DNA of 64,000 bases from an uncultured Leptolyngbyaceae cyanobacterium (GCA_938023035.1 CALIDI010000022.1:1-64000), one strand, 5' to 3'; positions 38,786 through 48,290 are shown, counted from the stretch's first letter. Notes: generated by a model not told the origin, from the sequence alone. Made by a program: numbers and translations.

Positions 38786-40783
38786 ATGGCAAACTCCTCC
38801 TCCCAGCGTCGCGCCCTTGTCGTTCAGAATAATTTTTCGCCCTTTGGTAACAAGCTGATTCAGTCTGGCTATGTTAACAACGAGCAGATGCAGCAGGCCT
38901 TAATTGAGAGTCGTAAGTCGGGTAGACCTCTGACTGATGTGTTGGCTTCTATCACTGGCCAACAGTTACCGCCTGATTTACTCCGGCAATACAAGAAGCA
39001 GCAGTTATTCGAGCTAAAAATTCTCTACGGTGTTGAATCACTCGATCCAGAGATTAGTCAAATCCCCACAAACCAAGTCAGCGATCTAATCGACAACCTT
39101 ATTCAAGTCGATCTGTGCCGTCGCCATCGACTCGTGCCCCTTTCTCGCATTGAAGGGCCGCCGGCAGCCGTTTTAGTAGCCATGGTCAATCCAGATGACT
39201 TGGCGGCTCAGGATGATCTCAATCGCATTCTGCGCCAGCAGGGTTTAGCCCTGCAACGCTTAGTGATCACTAACGAAGACTATCAGCGCCTGATCAATTT
39301 GTATCTAGATGAACAGGTTGAACGGCAGAAGCAAGTAGATCAGGAAGCCAAGGTAGATGTCCAGGCAGATCTGGAAGAACTGGGGTATATGGATCTCAGC
39401 GAAGCCCCTGAAGAAGATGAGGCTAACCTGGATGCCTCAGACGCAGAGGCAGCACCCGTCATTGCCCTAGCCAATAAAGTGCTGATTAAGGCGCTGCAAG
39501 AAGGCGTTTCCGATATCCACATTGAACCCCAGGAAGAATATCTCCGGATTCGCTTCCGGAAGGATGGGGTGCTACGCGAGGCCTTTGAGCCATTTCCTAA
39601 GAAAATCATTCCAGCGGTGACGGCTCGCTTCAAGATTATGTCGCAATTGGATATTGCCGAACGCCGGATGCCTCAAGATGGTCGCATTCGTCGAATTTAT
39701 GATGGCCGTAAGATCGACTTTCGGGTCAGTACGCTGCCAAGCCGCTATGGCGAAAAGGTTGTACTGCGGATTTTGGATAACTCTGCGACTCAACTGGGGT
39801 TAGATAAGCTCATTACAGATCCAGAATCGTTAAAGATTGTTCAGGAAATGGTGCGCCGTCCCTTTGGGCTGATTTTGGTGACTGGCCCAACGGGTTCTGG
39901 TAAAACAACAACCCTTTATTCGGCCCTGGCAGAACGGAATGAACCAGGGGTGAATATCAGTACGGCAGAAGACCCGATTGAATACACACTGCCGGGCTTA
40001 ACCCAGGTGCAGGTGATCCGAGAAAAAGGAATGGATTTTGCTATGATTCTGCGCGCTTTTCTAAGGCAGGATCCGGATGTGATTCTAGTCGGTGAGACGC
40101 GCGATAAGGAAACTGCTAAAACAGCGATTGAAGCAGCTCTGACAGGTCACCTAGTGCTGACGACCCTGCACACTAATGATGCCGCTGGGGCGATCGCTCG
40201 CCTGGATGAGATGGGCGTTGAACCGTTCATGGTTTCAGGGGCGCTGATCGGAGTGGTAGCACAGCGGCTTGTGCGACGAGTGTGTGATGAGTGCCGCATC
40301 CCCTACACCCCTTCCCGGCAGGAACTGGCCCGCTTTGGCCTCACAGCTTCCCAAGACAACGAAATTACAATTTACCGAGCAAACACCCTCTCCGCCTCGG
40401 AGGTACAAGAAGCAAAGGCTCGCGGGCAACTCTGCTCAAAGTGTGGGGGAGTGGGTTACAAGGGACGCTGTGGCGTCTACGAAATTATGCGGGTGAGTGA
40501 GAATATTCAGAACCTGATTACTCAAGGTGCTCCAACCGAAGCCATTAAAGAGGCCGCTGTTGAAGAAGGCATGCAAACATTGCTGGCTTATAGCTTAAAC
40601 CTGGTACGGAGCGGAATGACAACCCTAGAGGAAGTCGAGCGCGTCACCTTCACAGATACGGGCTTAGCGGCAGAGTTGAAAGCAAAACGCAAAACCTCTC
40701 TAACTTGTCGTGTTTGCTCTGCTGAATTGAAACAGGAGTGGCTAGATTGCCCCTACTGTATGACTCCCCGCTTCCAGGAATAG
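38786..40783 (+). CDS. pilB: Type IV pilus assembly ATPase PilB
   Basis: Hexameric extension motor that powers pilus polymerisation. The 665 residues begin with an MshEN-type domain (about 20-150), then the GspE/PulE ATPase core with GPTGSGKTTT (G367-T374), the aspartate box STAEDPIEYTLPG and Walker B DVILVGETRDKET. A CxxC zinc pair (CDEC and CSKC) follows in the core, and a second small CxxC...CxxC zinc-ribbon tail (CRVC...CPYC) ends the protein, as in cyanobacterial PilB. First gene of the pilB-pilT-pilC series, divergent from the chaperone operon. Confidence 0.97.
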   Translation: MANSSSQRRALVVQNNFSPFGNKLIQSGYVNNEQMQQALIESRKSGRPLTDVLASITGQQLPPDLLRQYKKQQLFELKILYGVESLDPEISQIPTNQVSDLIDNLIQVDLCRRHRLVPLSRIEGPPAAVLVAMVNPDDLAAQDDLNRILRQQGLALQRLVITNEDYQRLINLYLDEQVERQKQVDQEAKVDVQADLEELGYMDLSEAPEEDEANLDASDAEAAPVIALANKVLIKALQEGVSDIHIEPQEEYLRIRFRKDGVLREAFEPFPKKIIPAVTARFKIMSQLDIAERRMPQDGRIRRIYDGRKIDFRVSTLPSRYGEKVVLRILDNSATQLGLDKLITDPESLKIVQEMVRRPFGLILVTGPTGSGKTTTLYSALAERNEPGVNISTAEDPIEYTLPGLTQVQVIREKGMDFAMILRAFLRQDPDVILVGETRDKETAKTAIEAALTGHLVLTTLHTNDAAGAIARLDEMGVEPFMVSGALIGVVAQRLVRRVCDECRIPYTPSRQELARFGLTASQDNEITIYRANTLSASEVQEAKARGQLCSKCGGVGYKGRCGVYEIMRVSENIQNLITQGAPTEAIKEAAVEEGMQTLLAYSLNLVRSGMTTLEEVERVTFTDTGLAAELKAKRKTSLTCRVCSAELKQEWLDCPYCMTPRFQE

Positions 40784-40932
40784 CTTACCCCCAAGATTCT
40801 GATAGGCGGTAATTGGCGATTTTTTGCCTTTTCCCGTCACTTTGGGCGATCGCCTGGGTACACTAGCCCCACAACAAGAGCACCGTTCCCGATTCCCCTT
40901 GCACATCTACAAGCGCGAAAGGAGCAAAACTA

Positions 40933-42048
40933 ATGGAGTTGATGATTGAAGACTTAATGGAGCAACTGATTGAAATGGGTGGCTCTGACCTGCACCTCAC
41001 AGCCGGTCTCCCTCCCTACTTTCGGATTAGTGGGCACCTGCAACCCATTGGTGATGCGTTAAGTTCAGAAGAATGCCAGCGACTCATCTTCAGCATGCTC
41101 AACAACACCCAGCGTAAAAACCTGGAGCAAAACTGGGAATTAGACTGCTCCTATGGTGTACGGGGTCTAGCCCGGTTTCGGGTCAACGTCTACAAAGACC
41201 GTGGCACCTACGCCGCCTGCCTACGGGCACTCAGCTCCAAAATTCCCAGCTTTGAAAAATTAGGCTTGCCAGACGTTGTCCGCGAGATGGCCGAAAAGCC
41301 CCGTGGCTTGATCCTAGTAACAGGCCCTACGGGATCGGGCAAAACCACAACCCTAGCTGCCATGATCGACCTGATCAACCGCACCCGAGCCGAACACATT
41401 TTGACCGTCGAAGACCCGATCGAGTTTGTCTACGAACCGATCAAGAGCCTGATTCACCAGCGGCAGTTAGGGGAAGACACTAAGAGTTTTGCTAACGCCC
41501 TTAAAGCAGCGCTGCGAGAAGACCCAGACATCATTCTAGTGGGTGAAATGCGAGACCTAGAAACCATTTCTCTGGCCATTAGCGCCGCTGAAACGGGTCA
41601 CCTGGTTTTTGGTACCCTCCACACTAGCTCAGCCGCTCAAACCGTTGACCGGATTATTGATGTGTTTCCCTCTGAACGTCAGCAGCAGGTGAGGGTACAG
41701 CTTTCTAACTCCTTGGTAGCCGTTTTCAGCCAAACCCTGGTACCCCGAAAAAACCCGAAACCAGGTGAATTTGGTCGCGTCATGGCCCAGGAAATCATGG
41801 TAGTTACCCCAGCCATTGCCAACCTAATTCGAGAAGGCAAAACGGCTCAGATATATTCCGCTATTCAAACCGGCGGTAAGCTGAGCATGCAGACCCTAGA
41901 AAAAGTGTTGTCAGACCAGTATAAAGCCGGCTTGATTACCTTCGAAGCAGCCATGTCAAAAACGTCCCGACCCGATGAATTGCAGCGCTTAATCGGAGGC
42001 GCGCCCTCTCCGGCGGCGGCTGGGGCAGGGGCCCCCGCTCGACGTTAA
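40933..42048 (+). CDS. pilT: Type IV pilus retraction ATPase PilT
   Basis: Retraction motor for twitching motility and DNA uptake. The 371 residues show a PAS-like N-terminal domain (GGSDLHLTAGLPPYFRISG), Walker A GPTGSGKTTT (starting G131), the ASP box VEDPIEFVYE, the Walker B block DIILVGEMRDLETISLA and the diagnostic AIRNLIREGK-like segment here read AIANLIREGK. The tail is Ala/Pro-rich. A GGAGC ribosome site precedes the ATG. About 150 bases separate it from pilB. Confidence 0.97.
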   Translation: MELMIEDLMEQLIEMGGSDLHLTAGLPPYFRISGHLQPIGDALSSEECQRLIFSMLNNTQRKNLEQNWELDCSYGVRGLARFRVNVYKDRGTYAACLRALSSKIPSFEKLGLPDVVREMAEKPRGLILVTGPTGSGKTTTLAAMIDLINRTRAEHILTVEDPIEFVYEPIKSLIHQRQLGEDTKSFANALKAALREDPDIILVGEMRDLETISLAISAAETGHLVFGTLHTSSAAQTVDRIIDVFPSERQQQVRVQLSNSLVAVFSQTLVPRKNPKPGEFGRVMAQEIMVVTPAIANLIREGKTAQIYSAIQTGGKLSMQTLEKVLSDQYKAGLITFEAAMSKTSRPDELQRLIGGAPSPAAAGAGAPARR

Positions 42049-42396
42049 TCTTGGATCAATGCTGGGTTGAGTGCCGAACTTTTTGTGGCAATCGCATAAG
42101 ATTGTGCATCATAGAGGAGTGCTTGGATAAAGACTGACATCAGGGAAACTGGGATTCAGCCAGTTCTAGGTTAAGTTCTCAGAAGCATCAAAGGGATTTG
42201 CTTTATCTAGGCCCGGTGTTATGTCCAATTCAGTTTCAATCTAGTAGCCTCTTCTAGGGGGAAGTCCGGTTGCTGGTGGAGTAAAACTTGAAGTCTTGAG
42301 TTCTGCCGTTTTGGCAAACGATCGCGGGTTCAGGTTTCCCTTCTTAACTTCAAACTTCGTTGCCTATCCATTGTCTCGTGCTGTAGGTGAACAGTC
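42049..42396. other. pilT-pilC spacer, no feature identified
   Basis: A 348-base spacer lies within an otherwise co-directional pil series. It has no strong terminator, but the gap is large enough to hold a separate promoter for pilC. A frame at 42296 reads into pilC out of phase and is not a gene. Confidence 0.45.
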
Positions 42397-43620
42397 ATGC
42401 CAACCTTTGTTGCTCGCGTTCAGGACGCGCGAGGAAACGCTAGAAAAGAAAAAATCGTCGCCCAAACGATTAGTGAAGCGCGCACCAGTTTGCGGGAGCG
42501 GGGGCTGTTTATTCGAGATTTGCAAGAAGACAAGGGGCTATCGCTCAACTTTGACCTGAAGCAAATCAGCAACTCCATGGCTTCAGTGACCGTTAAAGAT
42601 AAGGCGGTGTTCTCCCGCCAGTTTGCAGCATTGGTCAATGCTGGAGTTGCTCTGGTGCGGGGGTTAGGGGTGTTATCGGAGCAATGCCCTAACCCTAAAC
42701 TTAAGAATGCCTTGATGAGTATTAGCTCCGATGTTCAGCAAGGGATGAACCTATCTGATGCGATGCGTAAACATCCCCAGTGTTTCGACAATCTCTATGT
42801 CAGTATGGTGCAGGCTGGAGAGGTTGGGGGCGTGTTGGATGAGGTTTTAAACCGCTTGGCTAAACTGCTGGAAGATGTAGCCCGTCTACAAAACCAGATT
42901 AAATCAGCCTTGACTTACCCGGTCGTTGTCAGCTTTATTGCTATCGTTATCTTCATTGGCATGACCGTGTTTATCATTCCAGTGTTTGCGGGTATTTTCC
43001 AGGAATTGGGAACCGAGTTACCTGCTTTTACCCAGGTCATGCTGAATATCAGCAAATTTCTGCGTAGTCCAGCCGTTGTTCTGTTGCCAATTATTTTCTT
43101 TAGTGGGTTGTTTGCCTACCGGCAGTACTACAAAACCCGCGTTGGCCGTGAAACCCTTGATCGCCTTTATCTGAAGTTACCCTTATTTGGTGATTTAATT
43201 CAGAAGTCAGCCACTGCCCGATTTTGCCGCACCTTTGGTGCCCTGACGCGTTCGGGGGTACCGATTTTAACCAGTTTAGAAATCGTCCGAGATACTGCTG
43301 GGAACCAGGTGGTTGCCAATGCCATTGATGAGGCCCGCAAGGAAATTCAAACTGGAGGGGTCATTAGTCTGGCCTTACAAAAGGAGCAGGTCTTCCCGAT
43401 TATGGCGATTCAGATGATTAGTATTGGCGAAGAAACGGGAGAACTCGATAAGATGCTGATGAAGGTCGCTGATTTTTATGAGGATGAGGTGGAACAGGCT
43501 GTTAAGGCTCTGACGAGCATTCTTGAACCTGTCATGATCGTGTTGCTGGGGGGAATGGTGGGTTCGATCTTATTGTCGATGTACCTTCCCATGTTCAAGG
43601 TGTTTGAAACTCTGGGTTGA
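42397..43620 (+). CDS. pilC: Type IV pilus inner-membrane platform protein PilC
   Basis: Polytopic platform protein that couples PilB and PilT to pilin assembly. The 407 residues contain the duplicated T2SSF domain: FSRQFAALVNAGVALVRGL and ATARFCRTFGALTRSGVPIL start the two halves. Three membrane helices are predicted (VSFIAIVIFIGMTVFIIPVF, the AVVLLPIIFFSGLFAY helix, and the C-terminal IVLLGGMVGSILLSMYLPMF). IGEETGELDKMLMKVADFYE is the usual second-half motif. The next gene starts eight bases after its stop. Confidence 0.97.
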   Translation: MPTFVARVQDARGNARKEKIVAQTISEARTSLRERGLFIRDLQEDKGLSLNFDLKQISNSMASVTVKDKAVFSRQFAALVNAGVALVRGLGVLSEQCPNPKLKNALMSISSDVQQGMNLSDAMRKHPQCFDNLYVSMVQAGEVGGVLDEVLNRLAKLLEDVARLQNQIKSALTYPVVVSFIAIVIFIGMTVFIIPVFAGIFQELGTELPAFTQVMLNISKFLRSPAVVLLPIIFFSGLFAYRQYYKTRVGRETLDRLYLKLPLFGDLIQKSATARFCRTFGALTRSGVPILTSLEIVRDTAGNQVVANAIDEARKEIQTGGVISLALQKEQVFPIMAIQMISIGEETGELDKMLMKVADFYEDEVEQAVKALTSILEPVMIVLLGGMVGSILLSMYLPMFKVFETLG

Positions 43621-43627
43621 CGCAATA

Positions 43628-44260
43628 ATGACGATCACCAAGTCACAGTATGAAGAATTGCTAGCCGAGTGCAGTAGTAGCCAGGGAGCGATCGCCCTAT
43701 TGAAACGCTATCGCTCCTACCTAGAAATGCTGCCTAGCATGCGTCGCCCTTTGGAAAGCATTATCACGATTCCGCTACCGGTGGTGCGTTTTCGTGCCAC
43801 TGCAACCGAAAAAAATCGGGGCTTGGTTAGCGATCGCACGGCGGTGTGTCTTCCCTGCGATATTGCTTTCCTCATGTGTGATCCGGAATGGAAAATAAAA
43901 ACTGGGGTTGAAATTTTTGTTTTTATCCACCAGCCCCAGGAAGATTTCTCGGATTTGCTTGGCCGCTGGCGAGAAACCCAAGTGAATCTTAGTCGTGGCT
44001 ATGAATGGGATATGCCCTTGCGCTACCGCCATATTTTGAGTGAGGGTGCAGATAATATCTATCCTCTATTTGTACTGTTTGACGAAACTCCAGAGCGGAT
44101 TCAAAGAGGCTTGAAAGGCGCATTTTTGCCCTATGTCTTGCGCTCTGTGCAGCTTGATGATGCCAAAGAAAAGGGGAGCGAAGGTTCAGAATTAACATCC
44201 GACGACTCTCTTTGGGCGGATGGGCAAGAGGATATCCTGCATCCAGAGTCTCAAGACTGA
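43628..44260 (+). CDS. Hypothetical protein following pilC
   Basis: This 210-residue soluble protein belongs to no family I recognise. It has no membrane segment. Features are a hydrophilic helical start (MTITKSQYEELLAECSSSQG), a central beta-rich portion (VVRFRATATEKNRGLVSDRT, then EIFVFIHQPQEDFSDLLGRW) and an acidic, Ser-rich C-terminus (from about residue 185). ATG 43628 is eight bases after the pilC stop, so it is likely translated from the pilC message. A role with the pilus machinery is inferred from position only. Confidence 0.75.
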   Translation: MTITKSQYEELLAECSSSQGAIALLKRYRSYLEMLPSMRRPLESIITIPLPVVRFRATATEKNRGLVSDRTAVCLPCDIAFLMCDPEWKIKTGVEIFVFIHQPQEDFSDLLGRWRETQVNLSRGYEWDMPLRYRHILSEGADNIYPLFVLFDETPERIQRGLKGAFLPYVLRSVQLDDAKEKGSEGSELTSDDSLWADGQEDILHPESQD

Positions 44261-44331
44261 CCTGGGATCCAAAAACTGACCTGGAATCCAAGAATTCCGC
44301 TAGGATTGCCCTAGAGCTTAGAGGGCAACGT

Positions 44332-46863
44332 ATGGACGCAACAGCGCGGGTTGGCTGGCTACGCCAACAAACCAACCTGGGTATCCTTTCTGATGCCACA
44401 TTAGCGGCGATCGCCAATGCAGTGCAAGTTGAGAGCTGGCAACCCAACCGCCGCCTAGCTCTAGAAAATAGTCCCCCAACGGCGCTCTATATCCTCTACA
44501 GTGGCCTCTTAGAAAGTTATCGCACCAGTCCCAATAGCCTGGCCCAGCAAGTTGCGAACCTATTACCGGGTTCGATCCTGCATTTCAAGGAATTGGTTCT
44601 GGGGCAACCGGCTGAGACTACCATCATCACCCTGACGGATTGTGAACTGTGGGTGATTCCCCAGGAATCCTTTCGAGCGATCGCCCAGCAATACCCTGAA
44701 ATCGCCCAGAGTTGCTCGCGTCAACTAGCTAGCGAACTCGAGCAGGTAACGGCTGCTCTAGAATACGAGCGCGATCGCCAAGCAGCGCTGCGTCCCTACC
44801 TTGTGCCCAAAGTGCGGCGAGGCATTGTTGGCTCCACTCGATACGCCATTCGGCAGCGGCAGGATATTCGCAAAGCCTCTCAAGATCGGCGACCCGTCAT
44901 GATTTTAGGTGAGCCAGGGCTAGAAAAAGACAATGTGGCAGCACTGATTCATTTCGGCTCAGCCTACCGCAAAGAGCCGATGATTAAAATCAACTGCGAT
45001 ACATTGCAAGCCAGTGGCGTTGAGCTATTTGGACGGGCGGGTGGCAAACGTGGCCTGTTGAGATGGCTGGGCAATGGCACCCTACTACTGAATAACGTTC
45101 AAGACCTACCCCCCACCCTAGAAGACCGATTAATACAACTCCTCAAAACAGGAGAATACCTTCCCGTAGGGCAAACAGAAATTCCACCCCTCCTATACTC
45201 TACAAATGCCCGGATTATCTTGACCACCGAAAAAGTACGGCCAGCAATCACCAAGAACCTGATTGGGCACGATATCAGAATATCGCCCCTGCGGGTGCGC
45301 AAAGCCGATATTGCGGCCCAAGTCGAATACTATCTTAGCCTTGCCTGTCGAGCCCGTGGGATCCGCAAACCCCAGGTTAGCCCAGAAGCCATTCGCCGAC
45401 TCCAGAGCTACGACTTCCCCGGTAATTTGACCGAACTAGAAAGCCTGGTAGAACGGGCCGTGATTCAATCAAACGGAGCAGCCGAACTCACCGAGGAAGT
45501 ATTTTGGTCGGTCAACACCAAAGCCAAACGCTTTCGCGTCAACCTGCTCAATCTCTATCCAGGGTTTCGCCAATTTCTTCGCAGTCCCTGGTACCCCAAC
45601 CGAATCAACAATGGCTTTACCTTTGGGTTCTTTGCAGTGGTGGTTGCTGTCTTGCTGTTTGGGCCTCAAAGTCGCGACCAAAACATCATGCTCAACTTTT
45701 TTTGGGCCTGGTGGTGGCCGCTGATTTTACTGGCTTTTCCCTTTGTGGGGAGGCTCTGGTGTGCATTTTGCCCCTTCATGATTTATGGCGAAGTCATCCA
45801 AAAAATCTCGCTGTGGCTTTTTCCCCGCAAGTTGCGTCCCTGGGCGCGACGAGAAGCCGATCAAATCGGTGGATGGTTCCTATTTGGGCTATTTGCCTTG
45901 ATTTTATTGTGGGAAGAGTTATGGAATTTAGAAGATACAGCCTATCTGTCAGGCTGTTTACTGCTATTGATCACCGCTGGGGCTGTGATTTTTTCCCTAT
46001 TGTTTGAGCGGCGCTTTTGGTGCCGTTATCTCTGCCCGATTGGCGGCATGAATGGTCTGTTTGCCAAACTAGCCGTGATTGAGCTGCGGGCACAACAGGG
46101 GATTTGCTCAGCTACCTGCACTACTTACCAGTGTTACAAAGGTGGCCCCCAGAAAGGAGAGGGTCAGGAAACAGAAGGATGTCCTGTTTACTCCCACCCG
46201 GCGCAGCTTGAGGATAACCGCGATTGTGTTCTCTGTATGACCTGCCTCAAAGCCTGCCCGCATCGCTCTGTAGAGCTAAACCTGCGTCCCCCTGGGATTG
46301 AACTATGGACAACCCACAAACCCACCACCGCAGAAGTTTGTCTGTTGTTCTTACTTCTGGGGGGTGTGTTTCTTCATCGTTTACCTGAAATTGAGGCAGT
46401 ACTTGGAATTAACCTGCATTTAGAGCAAGTAGCAGCCCATGGAGTGGTCGCTTCGCTAGCCTTGGTCTTCCCTGCTGCGATCGCCCTGGCTGCCCAACCT
46501 GCTAGCCTTTGGCTGAATGGATCTGCAAAATCCTGCAACTTTGTCCGGTTAGCCTATGGTTATCTGCCCCTAGTTTGGGGGGGAAGTCTAGCCCACTACC
46601 TGCGTCTGGGGTTAAGCGAAGCGGGTCGGATTCTGCCCGTCACTTTTGCTACTTTCGGCTTAAGTGGGGCAAATCTGCCGGTCGTTGTCGCTCACCCAGC
46701 GGTCATTGCCTTTTTACAGGGTGCCACCCTATTCGCCAGCTTCTGGTTGTCTGTCGCGCTCACCCAAAAAATTGCCCGCCAGCCCCTGCTCCGTCTAGTT
46801 CCTCAGGTTTTAGCCCTCGGTGCGATCGCCGCCCTGCTATGGGCAGTCATTGTTGGCTGGTAA
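44332..46863 (+). CDS. cNMP-binding-like / degenerate sigma-54-activator AAA+ / membrane 4Fe-4S fusion protein
   Basis: An 843-residue fusion. Residues about 10-135 resemble a cyclic-nucleotide-binding domain (ALYILYSGLLESYR, LLPGSILHFKELVLG). About 165-400 match the AAA+ domain of NtrC-type regulators, but Walker A is GEPGLEKD (193-200, the second Gly replaced by Glu), Walker B ends LLLNN (251-255) instead of LFLDE, and the GAFTGA loop that contacts sigma-54 is missing. Membrane helices follow, with NapH/NosR-like CAFCP (C477, C480) and CRYLCP (C564, C568), a CSATCTTYQC cluster, a ferredoxin motif C632-x2-C-x2-C-x3-C642, and more helices to the end. No DNA-binding helix-turn-helix is evident. 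GAGGG precedes the ATG. Confidence 0.85.
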   Translation: MDATARVGWLRQQTNLGILSDATLAAIANAVQVESWQPNRRLALENSPPTALYILYSGLLESYRTSPNSLAQQVANLLPGSILHFKELVLGQPAETTIITLTDCELWVIPQESFRAIAQQYPEIAQSCSRQLASELEQVTAALEYERDRQAALRPYLVPKVRRGIVGSTRYAIRQRQDIRKASQDRRPVMILGEPGLEKDNVAALIHFGSAYRKEPMIKINCDTLQASGVELFGRAGGKRGLLRWLGNGTLLLNNVQDLPPTLEDRLIQLLKTGEYLPVGQTEIPPLLYSTNARIILTTEKVRPAITKNLIGHDIRISPLRVRKADIAAQVEYYLSLACRARGIRKPQVSPEAIRRLQSYDFPGNLTELESLVERAVIQSNGAAELTEEVFWSVNTKAKRFRVNLLNLYPGFRQFLRSPWYPNRINNGFTFGFFAVVVAVLLFGPQSRDQNIMLNFFWAWWWPLILLAFPFVGRLWCAFCPFMIYGEVIQKISLWLFPRKLRPWARREADQIGGWFLFGLFALILLWEELWNLEDTAYLSGCLLLLITAGAVIFSLLFERRFWCRYLCPIGGMNGLFAKLAVIELRAQQGICSATCTTYQCYKGGPQKGEGQETEGCPVYSHPAQLEDNRDCVLCMTCLKACPHRSVELNLRPPGIELWTTHKPTTAEVCLLFLLLGGVFLHRLPEIEAVLGINLHLEQVAAHGVVASLALVFPAAIALAAQPASLWLNGSAKSCNFVRLAYGYLPLVWGGSLAHYLRLGLSEAGRILPVTFATFGLSGANLPVVVAHPAVIAFLQGATLFASFWLSVALTQKIARQPLLRLVPQVLALGAIAALLWAVIVGW

Positions 46864-46869
46864 GTGGAT

Positions 46870-48063
46870 TTATTGACCGATAATCCAGCCATAGGCCATC
46901 AGTAGGGTGATTAGCGTCAGTGGTAAGCCAAACCGCAAATGTTCCCAAAAAGAAAGTGTATACCCCTGTTTGGCGGCAGCCTCTGCCACAATTAAGTTAG
47001 CCACAGAACCAAGCAGCGTCATATTTCCCGCCAGGGTCGCCCCAGCCGAAAGCAACAGCCACGTCTCTGCATCTGGGTTGGGAAGCAGGCGATACAATAA
47101 CAGAACCGTTGGCACATTTGAAACCAGATTTGACAAAAGGGCAGTCACACTCAACAAGTTCAGCGGGGCGTTGACCCACTGGGTAAAACCATTGAGAAAA
47201 CCCAGTCTTTGTACCCCCTCTGTTAAGACAAACAAGCCAGCAAACATCACTAACAAATCCCAATCCACCTTTTGCAAAAAGCGTTCAGGTTTAAACCGCC
47301 GAGTCACCAACAACAAGCCCGCCGCAATCAGGGCAGACTCTGCTAAAGGCATTCCCAGAGCAAAGGCTAGCAACAACCCACTGGTGATTCCCCCACTTTT
47401 GTACAGCAGCGGTTTAAACACCCGGTAACGCTGTGGAGGCACGTCTAGGCATTCCTTAGTCGATCGCACTTCTGGATAAAGGCACCAGAGCAAGCCAATT
47501 TGTACAAATAAGCAGGCGATCGCCAAAGGGGCTAGCGTTTGGGCAAAGTCTAAATAGGGGATTTGTGAAAAAGCCCCAATCAAAATATTTTGGGGATTAC
47601 CACTCAACGTCGCCACCGACCCCAGGTCAGTGCCAGCCGCTAAAGCCAATAAATAGGGAATCGGGTTAAGTTGCAGCCGGCGAGTCAACTCAAGCACCAA
47701 GGGGGTTAATACCAGTGCGATTGTGTCATTGAGAAAGAAAGCAGACAGCACCCCGCTTCCCATCGTCAACAGCACCAGTAAACCAAAAGGGCTTCGGCTC
47801 CAGCGCAGCAGCGAATGAATAGCTAACTGAAAGAACCCCGCCGCTGCCAAGTTGGCATTGATCAACATCATGCCAAACAGAAAAATCAACGTGCGGTAGT
47901 CAATCGCCCCCCAAGCAGATGGTAAATCTAGCAAACCTAGTCCCAGCAAAGCTGTTGCACCCGCTAGAGCAATCGTAGCCCGATTCATGCGTAAGCCAGG
48001 CAAGTAGCCCAACCCTAGCCCAACATAAGTCAGAGCAATCACAAATGCTTGAAAAATAGACAT
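46870..48063 (-). CDS. SLC13/ArsB-NhaD-type anion or ion permease
   Basis: This 397-residue integral membrane protein has about 10-11 helices. It belongs to the ion-transporter superfamily with two repeats: LIFLFGMMLINANLAAAGFF and SGVLSAFFLNDTIALVLTPL in the first, LLVMFAGLFVLTEGVQRLGF and NLVSNVPTVLLLYRLLP in the second. The paired NDT and SNVP motifs form the substrate and cation site in relatives. Substrates in this group include arsenite, sulphate, dicarboxylates and Na/H exchange, so specificity is unknown. It converges with the fusion gene (6 bases). A cluster of AGTCTC sites lies upstream. Confidence 0.88.
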   Translation of the reverse strand: MSIFQAFVIALTYVGLGLGYLPGLRMNRATIALAGATALLGLGLLDLPSAWGAIDYRTLIFLFGMMLINANLAAAGFFQLAIHSLLRWSRSPFGLLVLLTMGSGVLSAFFLNDTIALVLTPLVLELTRRLQLNPIPYLLALAAGTDLGSVATLSGNPQNILIGAFSQIPYLDFAQTLAPLAIACLFVQIGLLWCLYPEVRSTKECLDVPPQRYRVFKPLLYKSGGITSGLLLAFALGMPLAESALIAAGLLLVTRRFKPERFLQKVDWDLLVMFAGLFVLTEGVQRLGFLNGFTQWVNAPLNLLSVTALLSNLVSNVPTVLLLYRLLPNPDAETWLLLSAGATLAGNMTLLGSVANLIVAEAAAKQGYTLSFWEHLRFGLPLTLITLLMAYGWIIGQ

Positions 48064-48191
48064 GCCGTAGGCTGGTAAGATGCGCCACTCTGATTATCAA
48101 TAAAATTTAGGGCGAGCTAGAACAGCCGGAACAAAAGATGCAGCCATCTTCTGTATTTCTGTGTTTCCTCCTTGGTCTCACCCCGCCAATG

Positions 48192-48290
48192 AGTCTGGCC
48201 ACTAAAAATAGTCTCATTGACCTCCTTAAGGCGCAGAAAAGTCTCGAAAGCTTGATGCACAAAAGTCTCATAATGAGACAAGAGTCATAG
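48192..48290. promoter_or_regulatory. Cluster of AGTCTC motifs upstream of the permease
   Basis: AGTCT occurs at 48192 and AGTCTC at 48210, 48240 and 48264. The last is part of the perfect palindrome GTCTCAT-A-ATGAGAC (48265-48279), followed by GAGTC. These lie 130-230 bases upstream of the permease start on its strand. The motif resembles the GAGACT/AGTCTC arms of the 14.4-15.2 kb units. Possible operator array; unproven. Confidence 0.4.

Noticed and set aside
44259-44292. Tandem ACTGACCTGGRATCCAA duplication before the fusion gene
   Set aside because: Two short copies only, probably a local slippage event.
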